A stretch of 64,000 nt of DNA from contig CAWFLT010000006.1 of assembly GCA_963816795.1 (NCBI GenBank), forward strand, positions 62,001-126,000. The letters are read 5' to 3'. The position numbers and the translations under genes are program-made. Within the stretch, counting starts at the first letter, position 1, and each line of letters starts with the position of its first letter. Below, one piece after another: positions 1-7,126 of this stretch. The DNA comes from CAWFLT01 sp963816795 (GTDB taxonomy: Bacteria; Acidobacteriota; Vicinamibacteria; Vicinamibacterales; SCN-69-37). The notes beneath the pieces were generated by a model. That model worked only from the letters and a program-made list of their open reading frames with translations. It was not told the origin of the DNA and did no database searches.

Positions 1-150
1 ATAGATGAGGCCGTCGAAACTATCTTCGAGTCCGACGCATTCGATCCCGGCCGTGGTCGCCGACTTGACGACGGCGCGGATCACGGCGTTCAGTCCCGGC
101 GCGTCACCGCCACCGGTCAACACACCAATTCGTCTGATGGATGCAGGCAT
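1..150 (-). CDS. pfkA: 6-phosphofructokinase, N-terminal part (runs off the window)
   Basis: Only the first 50 residues lie in the window. They read MPASIRRIGVLTGGGDAPGL and then NAVIRAVV, the phosphofructokinase glycine-rich nucleotide/phosphoryl-donor loop (GGGDAPGLN) close to the N-terminus. The family phosphorylates fructose 6-phosphate in glycolysis. Whether the donor is ATP or pyrophosphate cannot be told from this fragment, because the deciding residues lie beyond the edge. The start ATG is at 150, and a TAGACT hexamer ends 11 bases upstream of it. Confidence 0.9.
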   Translation of the reverse strand, partial: MPASIRRIGVLTGGGDAPGLNAVIRAVVKSATTAGIECVGLEDSFDGLIY

Positions 151-161
151 GGACGGGCGTA

Positions 162-167
162 AGTCTA
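162..167 (-). promoter_or_regulatory. -10 hexamer for pfkA
   Basis: TAGACT on the minus strand, with 11 bases between its end and the pfkA ATG. This predicts a leader of only a few bases. It fits the -10-next-to-start pattern seen at many genes here; no clear -35 is visible. Confidence 0.4.
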
Positions 168-225
168 GCAGGCTGCAGCGAACGCCTGCCTGCACTCCAG
201 GCGTCGCCGTTCGCTGACGAAGGGG

Positions 226-456
226 CTAGACGGTAACCAGATCGCCGCGCTCCACGCGCTGGCGCAGCAGCGTGTCGACACCCTCCTCGCGAATCCACAG
301 GTCCACGTCATGCGCGCGCGAGAGGCTCATCCCTTCCCCGAAGACGCGATACCACTGGTGAAACTGTCCGCACGGTCTGGGGCCGAGCCACAGATGGTAG
401 GTCAGGGCGTCGAGCTTGTAGATGACGACGTCGTTCGAACCGGGCTGACGATTCAT
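226..456 (-). CDS. Small conserved-looking hypothetical protein (76 aa)
   Basis: A 76-residue protein rich in aromatic residues (LTYHLWLGP, QFHQWYRVFGEG), with no signal peptide or membrane segment and a charged C-terminal half ending in RGDLVTV. I do not recognise the family. It is called as real because the composition looks folded and a TACACT hexamer lies exactly six bases before the ATG at 456, the same arrangement as at better-known genes in this window. It is divergent from the thioredoxin-like gene that follows. Confidence 0.55.
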   Translation of the reverse strand: MNRQPGSNDVVIYKLDALTYHLWLGPRPCGQFHQWYRVFGEGMSLSRAHDVDLWIREEGVDTLLRQRVERGDLVTV

Positions 457-462
457 GGCTCA

Positions 463-468
463 AGTGTA
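463..468 (-). promoter_or_regulatory. -10 hexamer of a leaderless promoter
   Basis: TACACT on the minus strand, six bases upstream of the start codon at 456. Initiation about seven bases downstream would place the transcript start at the ATG itself. Confidence 0.45.
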
Positions 469-524
469 CGCGGGCTGCATCACGATACGGTGACTGCGGG
501 ATGAAATCGGCGATACTCGGCGGC

Positions 525-980
525 ATGACCAGACGTCGCAAGTGGGCGGCCGCAGTGGCGGCAGTGGCCGGTGGGCTGGCAGGCGCAGTCGGACTGATGA
601 TCGCGCTCAATCCGGCGCCTCATGTGCCGGCCGTGTCGGCGAGTGAAGCGCTGGACACCAGACGACCGTACGTCATCAAACTGCACGCACGCTGGTGCGT
701 CGTCTGCATGATGACCAAAGACTCGTGGGCCACGGTGCAGGACGCGTATGCCGGCACGGTCAGATTCGCCGTGTTCGACTTCACGACGGACGCGACCGCC
801 GAAGCGAGCCGCATCGAGGCAGCGCGACTGGGCCTCAGCGCGGTCTTCGAGGAGTACAGTGGCGAAACCGGCAGTGTGCTGATCCTCGACGGCGCGTCGA
901 AGGACGTGATCGACGCCGTGCGGGGTCATCATCCGCTCGAGGCCTACCGAAACGCGATCGACGCGGTCCTCGCCCGCTAA
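525..980 (+). CDS. Membrane-anchored thioredoxin-fold protein
   Basis: About 151 residues. A basic N-terminus (MTRRRK) is followed by one hydrophobic segment (residues about 7-28), so the protein is probably anchored in or exported across the inner membrane. A thioredoxin-like domain follows, with the redox motif WCVVC at residues 57-61. The likely role is thiol-disulfide exchange in the periplasm, partner unknown. An in-frame ATG at 501 is also possible. I prefer 525 because a GATACT hexamer ends seven bases before it and the N-terminus then starts directly with the positively charged part of the signal anchor. Confidence 0.75.
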   Translation: MTRRRKWAAAVAAVAGGLAGAVGLMIALNPAPHVPAVSASEALDTRRPYVIKLHARWCVVCMMTKDSWATVQDAYAGTVRFAVFDFTTDATAEASRIEAARLGLSAVFEEYSGETGSVLILDGASKDVIDAVRGHHPLEAYRNAIDAVLAR

Positions 981-1041
981 TCCCGTAAGGACGGGAGAGG
1001 CGGGATCCGATTCGTCATGAACGTCGGCTAGCCGACAATCC

Positions 1042-1070
1042 TTGACGGCACCTGGGTGTAGCCTTATTAT
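1042..1070 (+). promoter_or_regulatory. Near-consensus sigma70 promoter
   Basis: TTGACG at 1042-1047, a 17-base spacer, then TATTAT at 1065-1070. This is one of the best sigma70-type promoters in the window and sits 30 bases before the small zinc-ribbon gene at 1100, supporting expression of that gene. Confidence 0.65.
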
Positions 1071-1099
1071 CGGAGGCCGATACTCGGCCCCAGCATGCC

Positions 1100-1339
1100 A
1101 TGTCCGACTCTGGCCCCGTGACCGTACCGGTTCACTGCCAACACTGTCGCGGACAGGTGAGCCTTCAGACGGGGGACTGGCCCGTCGGCTGGCGGCCGGC
1201 AAAGATCGCGTCGGTAGAGCTCTTCGAGTGCTTCGCTCAATTCTGGCTCTGCCCGTACTGCGAGCGGTCGAATACCGGGAACTTCCCCGCACAAATCATC
1301 TGGGTGAGCAAAGGCCACGGGCCGGAGCCCATGGCGTAG
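1100..1339 (+). CDS. Small zinc-ribbon protein (79 aa)
   Basis: A 79-residue protein with two CxxC pairs, CQHC near the N-terminus and CPYC near residue 51, spaced as in a zinc ribbon. The tail is Trp-, Gly- and Pro-containing. No catalytic motif is visible, so nucleic-acid or protein binding is only a guess from the fold. A good sigma70 promoter lies directly upstream. It converges on another tiny zinc-ribbon gene (1436-1597), so two short CxxC proteins sit tail to tail. Confidence 0.6.
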   Translation: MSDSGPVTVPVHCQHCRGQVSLQTGDWPVGWRPAKIASVELFECFAQFWLCPYCERSNTGNFPAQIIWVSKGHGPEPMA

Positions 1340-1435
1340 CTCGCTTCATTCGACGACCGGCTTTCACGCACGGTCCGGCCAGCAGATTCTCGTACGGAAC
1401 ACCTCGCGGTGCTCGCGCCTTGACGGCCCGTGCCG

Positions 1436-1597
1436 CTACGTGGCGGATGTCGCGGCAGCGTCCGGGATGTGCTGCGGCACATGCCAAACGTGAGTACAGT
1501 CCTGGCAGCGGTAATAGTTCACGACGGCCTCCACGCTGGGAGGTGCGAGCCATTTCACGCGTGGTGAGGAGCATTGCGGGCATTTCGTGTGGGGCAT
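1436..1597 (-). CDS. Tiny zinc-ribbon protein (53 aa)
   Basis: A 53-residue open frame starting MPHTKCPQCSSPRVKW, with a second pair CQDC about 23 residues after the first CPQC, followed by THVWHVP. Two CxxC pairs about 20 residues apart, plus aromatic residues after the second pair, are typical of rubredoxin-like or DksA/TFIIS-type zinc ribbons. Function is unknown. The frame ends TAG at 1436-1438. It is short enough to be missed by automated callers; the regularly spaced cysteines are the reason for calling it. Confidence 0.55.
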   Translation of the reverse strand: MPHTKCPQCSSPRVKWLAPPSVEAVVNYYRCQDCTHVWHVPQHIPDAAATSAT

Positions 1598-1722
1598 CTG
1601 AGCGATCTCGCGAACGGAACCAGCCCGCTACTCTACACGGTTCGTGTGACGGTGGTGTGGCAGGGAGCGACAATGGCCGCAGCGCGCGATGGTTGGTATA
1701 GGATGCGACCGATCAACGGGCG

Positions 1723-2193
1723 TCAAACGGAAACTTCGGCCGTCCCGAACACCCAAACGTTCCGGATCTTTCTGGGTTTGGCTGGGTTATAGGGGTTTGA
1801 CTTGGGTGTCGGATTCAACGGGACCTGTGTCGGCAGCGCCGTGTACGCAGCTGGATTCTTACCGAGCAGAGCGCTATTGAGCACCAGAATCGTGTACACG
1901 GTTTTGGAAATGGAAGACACCTGACCGAAGGCCCGATCGATGCGGCTATCCACCCGTACATTCACGCCGGCTTTCTTCGAGTCCTCCCGAAACTGCTTGA
2001 TCCAACCGATCGTGATCGGTCCGATGTAGCCGTCGATCTTCAGGTGCGCCGCCGGTTGACCGTAGTAGTGCCTCAGCATGTACTGCACCAGCTTCACGTC
2101 GCCCGAGGCATTGGGGGCATTAGGGCCCACGGCCTGGTCGACGTTGTACCCTTTCGGGTCCTGAGGCTTCGCGCTTGGAATGACGTGGGCCAT
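1723..2193 (-). CDS. Peptidoglycan-binding-like protein, no catalytic domain
   Basis: 156 residues. Residues about 25-75 resemble a PGBD_1 repeat: a regular VKLVQYMLRHYYG helix, then DGYIGPITIGWIKQFRED, the usual D-G-x-x-G-P-x-T turn before the last helix. There is no hydrolase domain and no obvious signal peptide, so the location is uncertain. The C-terminal 50 residues are Pro- and Asn-rich. A GGAG lies eight bases before the ATG at 2193, so this gene has a conventional leader. It could instead be a phage- or tail-associated binding module. Confidence 0.6.
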   Translation of the reverse strand: MAHVIPSAKPQDPKGYNVDQAVGPNAPNASGDVKLVQYMLRHYYGQPAAHLKIDGYIGPITIGWIKQFREDSKKAGVNVRVDSRIDRAFGQVSSISKTVYTILVLNSALLGKNPAAYTALPTQVPLNPTPKSNPYNPAKPRKIRNVWVFGTAEVSV

Positions 2194-2279
2194 AGTGCGT
2201 CTCCGACGTAACCCGTCGCTACCTCGACTTTAACTCACTCCACGGGAACCCTTCAATTGCGCCGCCCGGTAACAGTAGT

Positions 2280-2786
2280 TCAGATTTTCAGATCGCGCGC
2301 CGTCACCCTAAAGACCAGGAAGGCCACCGCGCAGATGACCATGAGCCAGAACACCGTTGGAAAACCGAGCGGGCGACTCCATGCAGCCAGGAGGAATCCG
2401 GCGGACATCACCAGAGTTGCAAGTGAAAGGTACCCGACCATCCCAGGCAGATACTTTCCGACTCGCGGTGGTTTGCGCCGAGTCGTAGACGAGGCCCGGC
2501 GTTTCCGCCTGGTAGTGGACGAGGCCCTTCGGGGACGGTCACCATCGGCGGGCCGATTCGATCGCGTGGTTGCTTCAGCAGAGCCGCGGGCGTGGCTACC
2601 CTGGAGCGTTCGATAGGCAGTGGTGATCCGCTTCACATTCTCTTCGGCCTTCGCGTAGAGGCTCGGATCTCCGCAGAACCGGTCTGGATGCCAAACTTTC
2701 GCGAGGTCCCGATACCCCTCCTTAATCTGCGCCTCTGACGCAGTCGGAGGCAGGCCGAGAATGTCGAGTGCTTCGCCTCTATCCAT
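2280..2786 (-). CDS. J-domain protein with C-terminal membrane hairpin
   Basis: 168 residues. The N-terminal 65 form a J-domain: LDILGLPPTASEAQIKEGYR and the diagnostic HPD in KVWHPDRF. J-domains stimulate the ATPase of a DnaK-type Hsp70. The middle is basic and contains two tandem copies of RRASSTTRRK, about 30 bases each, a recent duplication. The C-terminus has two hydrophobic segments (about residues 112-132 and 142-160), so the J-domain should be tethered to the membrane facing the cytoplasm. There is no Gly/Phe or zinc-finger region, so this is not DnaJ itself. The specific partner is unknown. Confidence 0.7.
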   Translation of the reverse strand: MDRGEALDILGLPPTASEAQIKEGYRDLAKVWHPDRFCGDPSLYAKAEENVKRITTAYRTLQGSHARGSAEATTRSNRPADGDRPRRASSTTRRKRRASSTTRRKPPRVGKYLPGMVGYLSLATLVMSAGFLLAAWSRPLGFPTVFWLMVICAVAFLVFRVTARDLKI

Positions 2787-2989
2787 GGTCGCGTTTCTCG
2801 AAGACAGCCTCTCGTTGACGATGTCGGCTGCGCCACCTTCTACCTTCGGTGGTCCAGTCGGCCCTCAAAGTAAGCGAACCTCAAGGTCGGTAAGCGTGCG
2901 ATGGTCTGGATTCTCGCACAGTGCAGCGTGGCACGCTCGCAACGCGCCGGCCGGAGCGACGCTTCGCTCCCTTTGGGGGAGACGGAAGA

Positions 2990-3430
2990 CACAACGGGCC
3001 CAGGTTATCGGCGACGTTAACCACCCAAAGCCCAGCGTGAGCATCCCGGTCACGGGCGCGACAAATGAGAATTGCCCGTAGCCGGTTTGGTCGAAAGGCG
3101 GCTCCGCCGGGAAGAACACCGAACCCGTGTCGGCCAGCTCGGTCAGGACACCGTTGATCGCGACAAACGCCGTGTCGTTAACGAGGGGTGAGGGGAGTGT
3201 CGGCTCGGCGGTCACAAAGTTCCGCTGGAAACCAAGGATCTCCCCAGCGGTCGCGGCAAACGTCTGCTGGAAGCCGGATCCGTTGACAGCGTTGCCTCCC
3301 ACCACGGTGTCAATGCTGCCGGCAGCGAGCCCGAGAAAGATGTCAAGCGCGGTGTCGGTCACGGAGGTGGTGCTCTGCGCCATCGCCTGTCAGATCCGCC
3401 TGGATCTTCACCCCATCGGCATCCGCGGAA
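2990..3430 (-). pseudogene. Remnant of a secreted PEP-CTERM-like protein
   Basis: The central part (NAVNGSGFQQTFAATAGE, FVTAEPTLPSP, NDTAFVAINGVLTELADT) has the look of bacterial PEP-CTERM/choice-of-anchor proteins. No signal peptide precedes it. Upstream similarity (GVKIQADLTG) lies in another frame, so the frame changes near 3375. At the other end LGFG should continue as VVNVADN but is shifted near 2999. The anchor region is absent. I read it as a truncated, frameshifted fragment. The frame breaks alone might be sequencing errors, but the missing ends are not. Confidence 0.5.
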
Positions 3431-3519
3431 CGTCGCGGTCCGTCGCCCATCTGAGACGTCGTTGCGGCCGGCGTGCAACTGCTCCAGTCGGAGCCCGGTC
3501 GATGGGTCATCGTGCTGGC

Positions 3520-3712
3520 TAGGCTACGGTGGGCAACCTCCGCCACTCGGGCCGTCGCGTGGCTTGCCAACCGTAGCCACGAGCGCAAGCGAGTGTTTGG
3601 CGGAGGGATGCGAGTGGTCGCCTTCGCTAGACATCGCTGACGCGACAGCTTCGGGGGACAACCTTGGCGTGGCTTGCCAACCGTAGCTGCGAGCGAAGCG
3701 AGCGGTTAGCGA
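3520..3712 (+). repeat. Copies of a GGCTTGCCAACCGTAG repeat beside the tRNA
   Basis: Two direct copies of TGGCTTGCCAACCGTAGC start near 3556 and 3669, each followed by CGAGCG(C)AAGCGAG. A near-inverted copy (GGCTACGGTGGGCAACC) lies at about 3522-3538. Together they fill the otherwise gene-free stretch between the secreted-protein remnant and the tRNA. No transposase or integrase accompanies them. Confidence 0.55.
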
Positions 3713-3716
3713 AGGT

Positions 3717-3792
<76 letters not shown>

Positions 3793-3813
3793 ACGAGACG
3801 ACCTCTAACCTTA

Positions 3814-4050
3814 TCACGGCTCCGCTGGCCCTTCTTTTTTCTGAAGCTGCTCTATCATCCCGCGCAACGCCTGAGCCGCGATCGCCTGGGCGAGCGCCGC
3901 GGTCCGGAAGCCTTCCAGCGCCTCGGGCGTCGTCTCGCCGGCCAGCGCGTCGACCGCCGGCGCGAGCTCGCGGAGGCGGTCGGAGGCGGCGATCGCGCCC
4001 TGCCAGGCATTCTTCAGGGCGAGCAGCGTCGTCGAATCGAGGGTCATCAT
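3814..4050 (-). CDS. Small helical hypothetical protein (about 77 aa)
   Basis: The sequence starts MMTLDSTTLLALKNAWQGAI and is almost entirely predicted helix with Ala/Leu heptads, ending IEQLQKKEGPAEP. There is no signal peptide, cysteine or known motif; it may be a coiled-coil or dimer-forming protein. A GGAG lies close upstream and fits the second ATG (4047) best by spacing. The start is divergent from, and only 33 bases away from, the FmdB-type gene. Confidence 0.55.
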   Translation of the reverse strand: MMTLDSTTLLALKNAWQGAIAASDRLRELAPAVDALAGETTPEALEGFRTAALAQAIAAQALRGMIEQLQKKEGPAEP

Positions 4051-4083
4051 GGCTCCAGGAGGTGGCGGTACAATCAACTCGCG

Positions 4084-4311
4084 ATGCCTATTTTCGAGTA
4101 CGTCTGCCGCGACTGTCATCACCAGTTCGAGACAATCGTCACCGCGAGCCGGACAGCGGTGTGCCCCGGCTGCCAGAGCCAACGCCTCGAGAAGCAGTTG
4201 TCGGTCTTCGCCGTCGGCGGTCCGCGCGAGACGCGGGCGGCCGCGTCCGGTCCGGCGCCTTGCGGATCGTGCGGCGACCCGCGCGGTGCCGGGAGTTGCC
4301 GCGTCAACTGA
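4084..4311 (+). CDS. FmdB-family zinc-ribbon protein
   Basis: 75 residues beginning MPIFEYVCRDC, the hallmark N-terminus of FmdB/CxxC_CXXC_SSSS putative regulatory proteins. CRDC and CPGC form the zinc ribbon, followed by a Gly/Ala/Ser-rich low-complexity tail ending CGSCGDPRGAGSC. The family is named after a regulator of formylmethanofuran dehydrogenase, but its general role is unsettled. A TACAAT hexamer (4069-4074) sits nine bases before the ATG. Confidence 0.85.
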   Translation: MPIFEYVCRDCHHQFETIVTASRTAVCPGCQSQRLEKQLSVFAVGGPRETRAAASGPAPCGSCGDPRGAGSCRVN

Positions 4312-4328
4312 GGCCGGGTCCCGGCCTC
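4310..4328 (+). terminator. Perfect GC hairpin at the stop codon of the FmdB gene
   Basis: GAGGCCGGG-T-CCCGGCCTC, a nine-base inverted repeat starting inside the stop codon of the preceding gene. No U-tract follows, so an intrinsic terminator is only plausible. The following stretch to 4544 contains no supported gene. Confidence 0.35.
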
Positions 4329-4544
4329 GATTGCTCCGCAATTCGGTTGGGACCGGGCCATCTGCCCGCGTCGTCGAGTCGCTTTCGACGCGTAAATTCC
4401 GCGAGTCCGGGAGTTGGACTCCTCCTGGGACTAGGCACGTTCTGTGCCGAGGTGTCGCGGCGCAAGGCCATTCGGGGTGCCGGCCCGCGCGGCGTGGCGG
4501 CTGCCGATGCCACGAACGGTCGAGGTTCCGTTGGATGCTGAGGC

Positions 4545-4550
4545 TAGAAT
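4545..4550 (+). promoter_or_regulatory. -10 hexamer of a leaderless promoter for lolA
   Basis: TAGAAT ending six bases before the ATG at 4557. The start at 4557 is the one that yields a proper signal peptide, so hexamer and start support each other. Confidence 0.5.
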
Positions 4551-4556
4551 GGCGCT

Positions 4557-5205
4557 ATGCGCCTTCTTCCGCTCATCGCCTCGGTCGCCCTGCTTGGCAG
4601 CGCTCTGGCAGGCGCAGCCGCCGTCACCGGCGCCGTCGCCGGTTGAACTGGCCCGGCAGGTTCAGGCGCATTACGACAAAGCGCAGGACTTCTCGGCCGA
4701 TTTCACGGTGACCTACCAGGGGGCGCTCCTGCGCCAGAAGGCCGTCGAGAAAGGCAACGTCCGGCTGAAGAAGCCGAACCGGATGTGGTGGAAGTACACG
4801 GCGCCCGATAAGCGGGAGTACGTGGCGGACGGAACACGGTTCTACAGTTACTCGCCGCAGGACAAGCTCGGGACGGAGGGGCCGCTGGCGGACGTCTCCG
4901 ACAGTTCCACGTTCCTGCTCTTCCTGGCTGGGAAGGGGAACCTCGTGCGCGATTTCACGCCGGAGTTGGCGACGGTCCAGCCGGCGGACCAATGGCACCT
5001 CCGGCTCACGCCCAAAACGAAGCAAGCGGATTACGAGACGTTGACGTTGATGGTGGATCGGCGGACGTTGGACCTCCGTGGGCTGGCGCAGCAGTCGGCC
5101 AGCGGCACGCACACCTTCACGTTCACCGGATTCCGCTCGAACATCGGACTCAAGGACAGCGATTTCGTATTCAGGTTCCCGGCCAACGCGGTGATCAAAA
5201 AATGA
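4557..5205 (+). CDS. lolA: LolA-like outer-membrane lipoprotein carrier (one frame break)
   Basis: The mature part has LolA-family features: LARQVQAHYDKAQDFSADF, a TYQGALLRQKAVEKG strand pair, RMWWKY, then QADYETLTLMVDR and FTGFRSN. LolA-type proteins shuttle lipoproteins or lipids across the periplasm. The signal peptide (MRLLPLIASVALLGSALA) is encoded from 4557 in a different frame. Removing one G near 4605 (GCAGGCGCAG) joins it cleanly to AQPPSPAPSPVELARQ. The stop overlaps the ATG of the secretin gene by four bases, so the two are co-transcribed and probably co-translated. Because it is coupled to a secretin, it may be a LolA-like partner specific to that machine. Confidence 0.8.
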
Positions 5206-6944
5206 CGACACCCCGACTCCGCACGCTCAGTCTGGTCGCGCTCGTCGCCACTGCCGGCCTGCTGGCGGGTTGCGCCGCCAATTCGCTCAAGCAGGCCAGG
5301 ACCGCCGACGAGATGCGCGAGTACGACGTCGCCGTCGCGCAGTATCAGAAGGCGGTTCAGCAGAACCCGAACGACAAAGAGGCGCGGCTGGGCCTCGACC
5401 GCGCGCTGCTCCGCGCGTCGGACGCCCACCTGTTTCGCGGGCGGCGGCTGGCCTCGCAAGGCCGCTACGAGGATGCTCAGCTCGAACTGCAGGTGGCGGT
5501 CGAGCTCAACCCGACCAACAGCCAGGCGGAGAGCGATCTCCGGGCCGTTCGCACGGCACTACGCCTGAAGTTGAGCGCGCCGGCCGACGGCAAGACGCGG
5601 CTCGAGTCGATGCTCGAGAGCTCGCGTGATATGGCGCCCGCCGGGTTCGACCTCCCGGCGGTCAAGCTGCCGGCCGAGATCGTCACTGGCTCGGGGATGA
5701 CGAGCCGCCTGCTCTTCCTCACCCTCGGCAAGCTCGGCAACGTCAGCGTCACGTTCGACTCGCAGTTCCGCGACGTGCCGGCACAGGTCAGTCTGCTGAG
5801 CGGCATGACGCTCAAACAGGCGCTCGACGCCGTGTCGAAGTCGACCAACACGTTCTACCAGGTGAGCTCGCCGGCCACGATCATCGTCGCGCCCGACACA
5901 CCGGCCAAACGCCGCGAGTACGTGGAGGAAGTGTTCGGGACGATCTTCGTCCGCAACGTGGACATCAAGGAGACGATGGACGCGCTCCGGGTCGTGGGTG
6001 ACCTGCGCAGCATCGCGCCGATCACCAACCTCAACGCGATCGCGGTGCGCGACACGCCCGAGCGGTTCCTGGCCGCGCGCCGATTCGTCGCGGCCTTCGA
6101 CAAGGCGCGTCCCGAGATCGTCGTCGACGTCGAAATCCTCGAGGTCAGCCGCGGGAAGATCCGCGATTACGGCATCCAGATCGCCTCGCCCGGGTCCACC
6201 GGCATCTCCGGCAGCTTCGACGCCAATCGTGAAGGCCTGTCTCTGCAGGACCTGCGGAGCCTGAGCGCCGCCAACGTCCTGGCGTCCAATATTCCGGCGC
6301 TGTACTACCGGCTGATCAAGACCGACGACAGCACTCGGACACTGGCCAATCCGCACATCCGCATCCTGGACGGCGCGGCAGCGACCGCCAACTTCGGCGA
6401 AGACGTGCCAGTACCACGCACCACCATCACGCCAATCACGCAAGGCGGCATCGCCATCCAGCCGCAGACCAGCTTCGAGTACCGCAAGGTCGGCGTGAAC
6501 CTCGGCATGACCCCGCGCATCCACGCGAACGACGAGATCACGCTCTTGCTCAACATCGAGCTGAGCACGGTGGCCGCCGGGACCGGATTCGAGGGGCTGC
6601 CGAAGTTCGGCAGCCGCCTCGTCACCACAACGATCCGCCTGCGCGACGGGCAGACGAACATCCTGGCCGGCTTGATACGCGACGACGAACGGTTGCTGAG
6701 AGAGGGCGCCATGCCGGGGCTGGGCTCTCTGTTCGGCCGCAACCGCAAAGAGGTTCAGCAAACCGACGTCGTCGTCATGCTCACGCCGCACATCATCAGG
6801 GAGCTGACCCTGACCGAAGACGACCTGCGGCCGTTCAGAATCCCCCGCGAGGGATCGGGCATCTCCGTCATTGAGGGCATCGTCCCGGTGCCGCCGGTGA
6901 TCAAAGACGGACGTGGTGGGGGCGGCGGCGGAGGCCGAAAGTGA
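5202..6944 (+). CDS. Lipoprotein secretin with N-terminal TPR region
   Basis: 580 residues from the ATG that overlaps the lolA stop. A lipobox (LLAGC, Cys24) ends the signal sequence. Residues about 35-140 carry TPR-like repeats (YDVAVAQYQKAVQQNPNDKE, YEDAQLELQVAVELNP). A secretin/TonB-type N domain follows (VSVTFDSQFRDVPAQVSLLS), then an N1-type ring and the C-terminal secretin barrel (EIVVDVEILEVSRGK, NPHIRILDG, TTIRLRDGQTNILAGLI). It ends in poly-Gly. Secretins form the outer-membrane pore of type II secretion, type IV pili and related machines. No partner pilus or secretion genes are in the window, so which machine is unclear. Confidence 0.88.
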   Translation: MTTPRLRTLSLVALVATAGLLAGCAANSLKQARTADEMREYDVAVAQYQKAVQQNPNDKEARLGLDRALLRASDAHLFRGRRLASQGRYEDAQLELQVAVELNPTNSQAESDLRAVRTALRLKLSAPADGKTRLESMLESSRDMAPAGFDLPAVKLPAEIVTGSGMTSRLLFLTLGKLGNVSVTFDSQFRDVPAQVSLLSGMTLKQALDAVSKSTNTFYQVSSPATIIVAPDTPAKRREYVEEVFGTIFVRNVDIKETMDALRVVGDLRSIAPITNLNAIAVRDTPERFLAARRFVAAFDKARPEIVVDVEILEVSRGKIRDYGIQIASPGSTGISGSFDANREGLSLQDLRSLSAANVLASNIPALYYRLIKTDDSTRTLANPHIRILDGAAATANFGEDVPVPRTTITPITQGGIAIQPQTSFEYRKVGVNLGMTPRIHANDEITLLLNIELSTVAAGTGFEGLPKFGSRLVTTTIRLRDGQTNILAGLIRDDERLLREGAMPGLGSLFGRNRKEVQQTDVVVMLTPHIIRELTLTEDDLRPFRIPREGSGISVIEGIVPVPPVIKDGRGGGGGGGRK

Positions 6945-6958
6945 TCTTCTGACATCAC

Positions 6959-7105
6959 ACGGAGCTCACGGTGGGGCCACGGAGAGCACGGGGCTCAAAA
7001 GGTTAAGACCTCTTGTCCCGCTGCAGTCTGTGGTTCACGTCGATTGTGACGCTGACAGTACGGTTTGCCTCCCATGTCGCTCCGTGCGCTCCGTGTTATG
7101 CAGCG
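6959..7105. repeat. Inverted pair of CACGGAG word arrays
   Basis: The gap between the convergent secretin and murA genes holds a left arm with three to four degenerate CACGGAG/CACGGGG words (6959-6998) and a right arm with two CTCCGTG words (about 7078-7098). The arms can pair to form an imperfect stem. Nothing coding is supported between them. The same word recurs at 14.1 and 51.0-51.3 kb. Confidence 0.65.
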
Positions 7106-7126
7106 AAGCTCTTAAGACTTGAGACG

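Noticed and set aside
7012..7126. Short plus-strand frames after the secretin gene
   Set aside because: They read through the CACGGAG array and into antisense of murA, with no protein-like composition.
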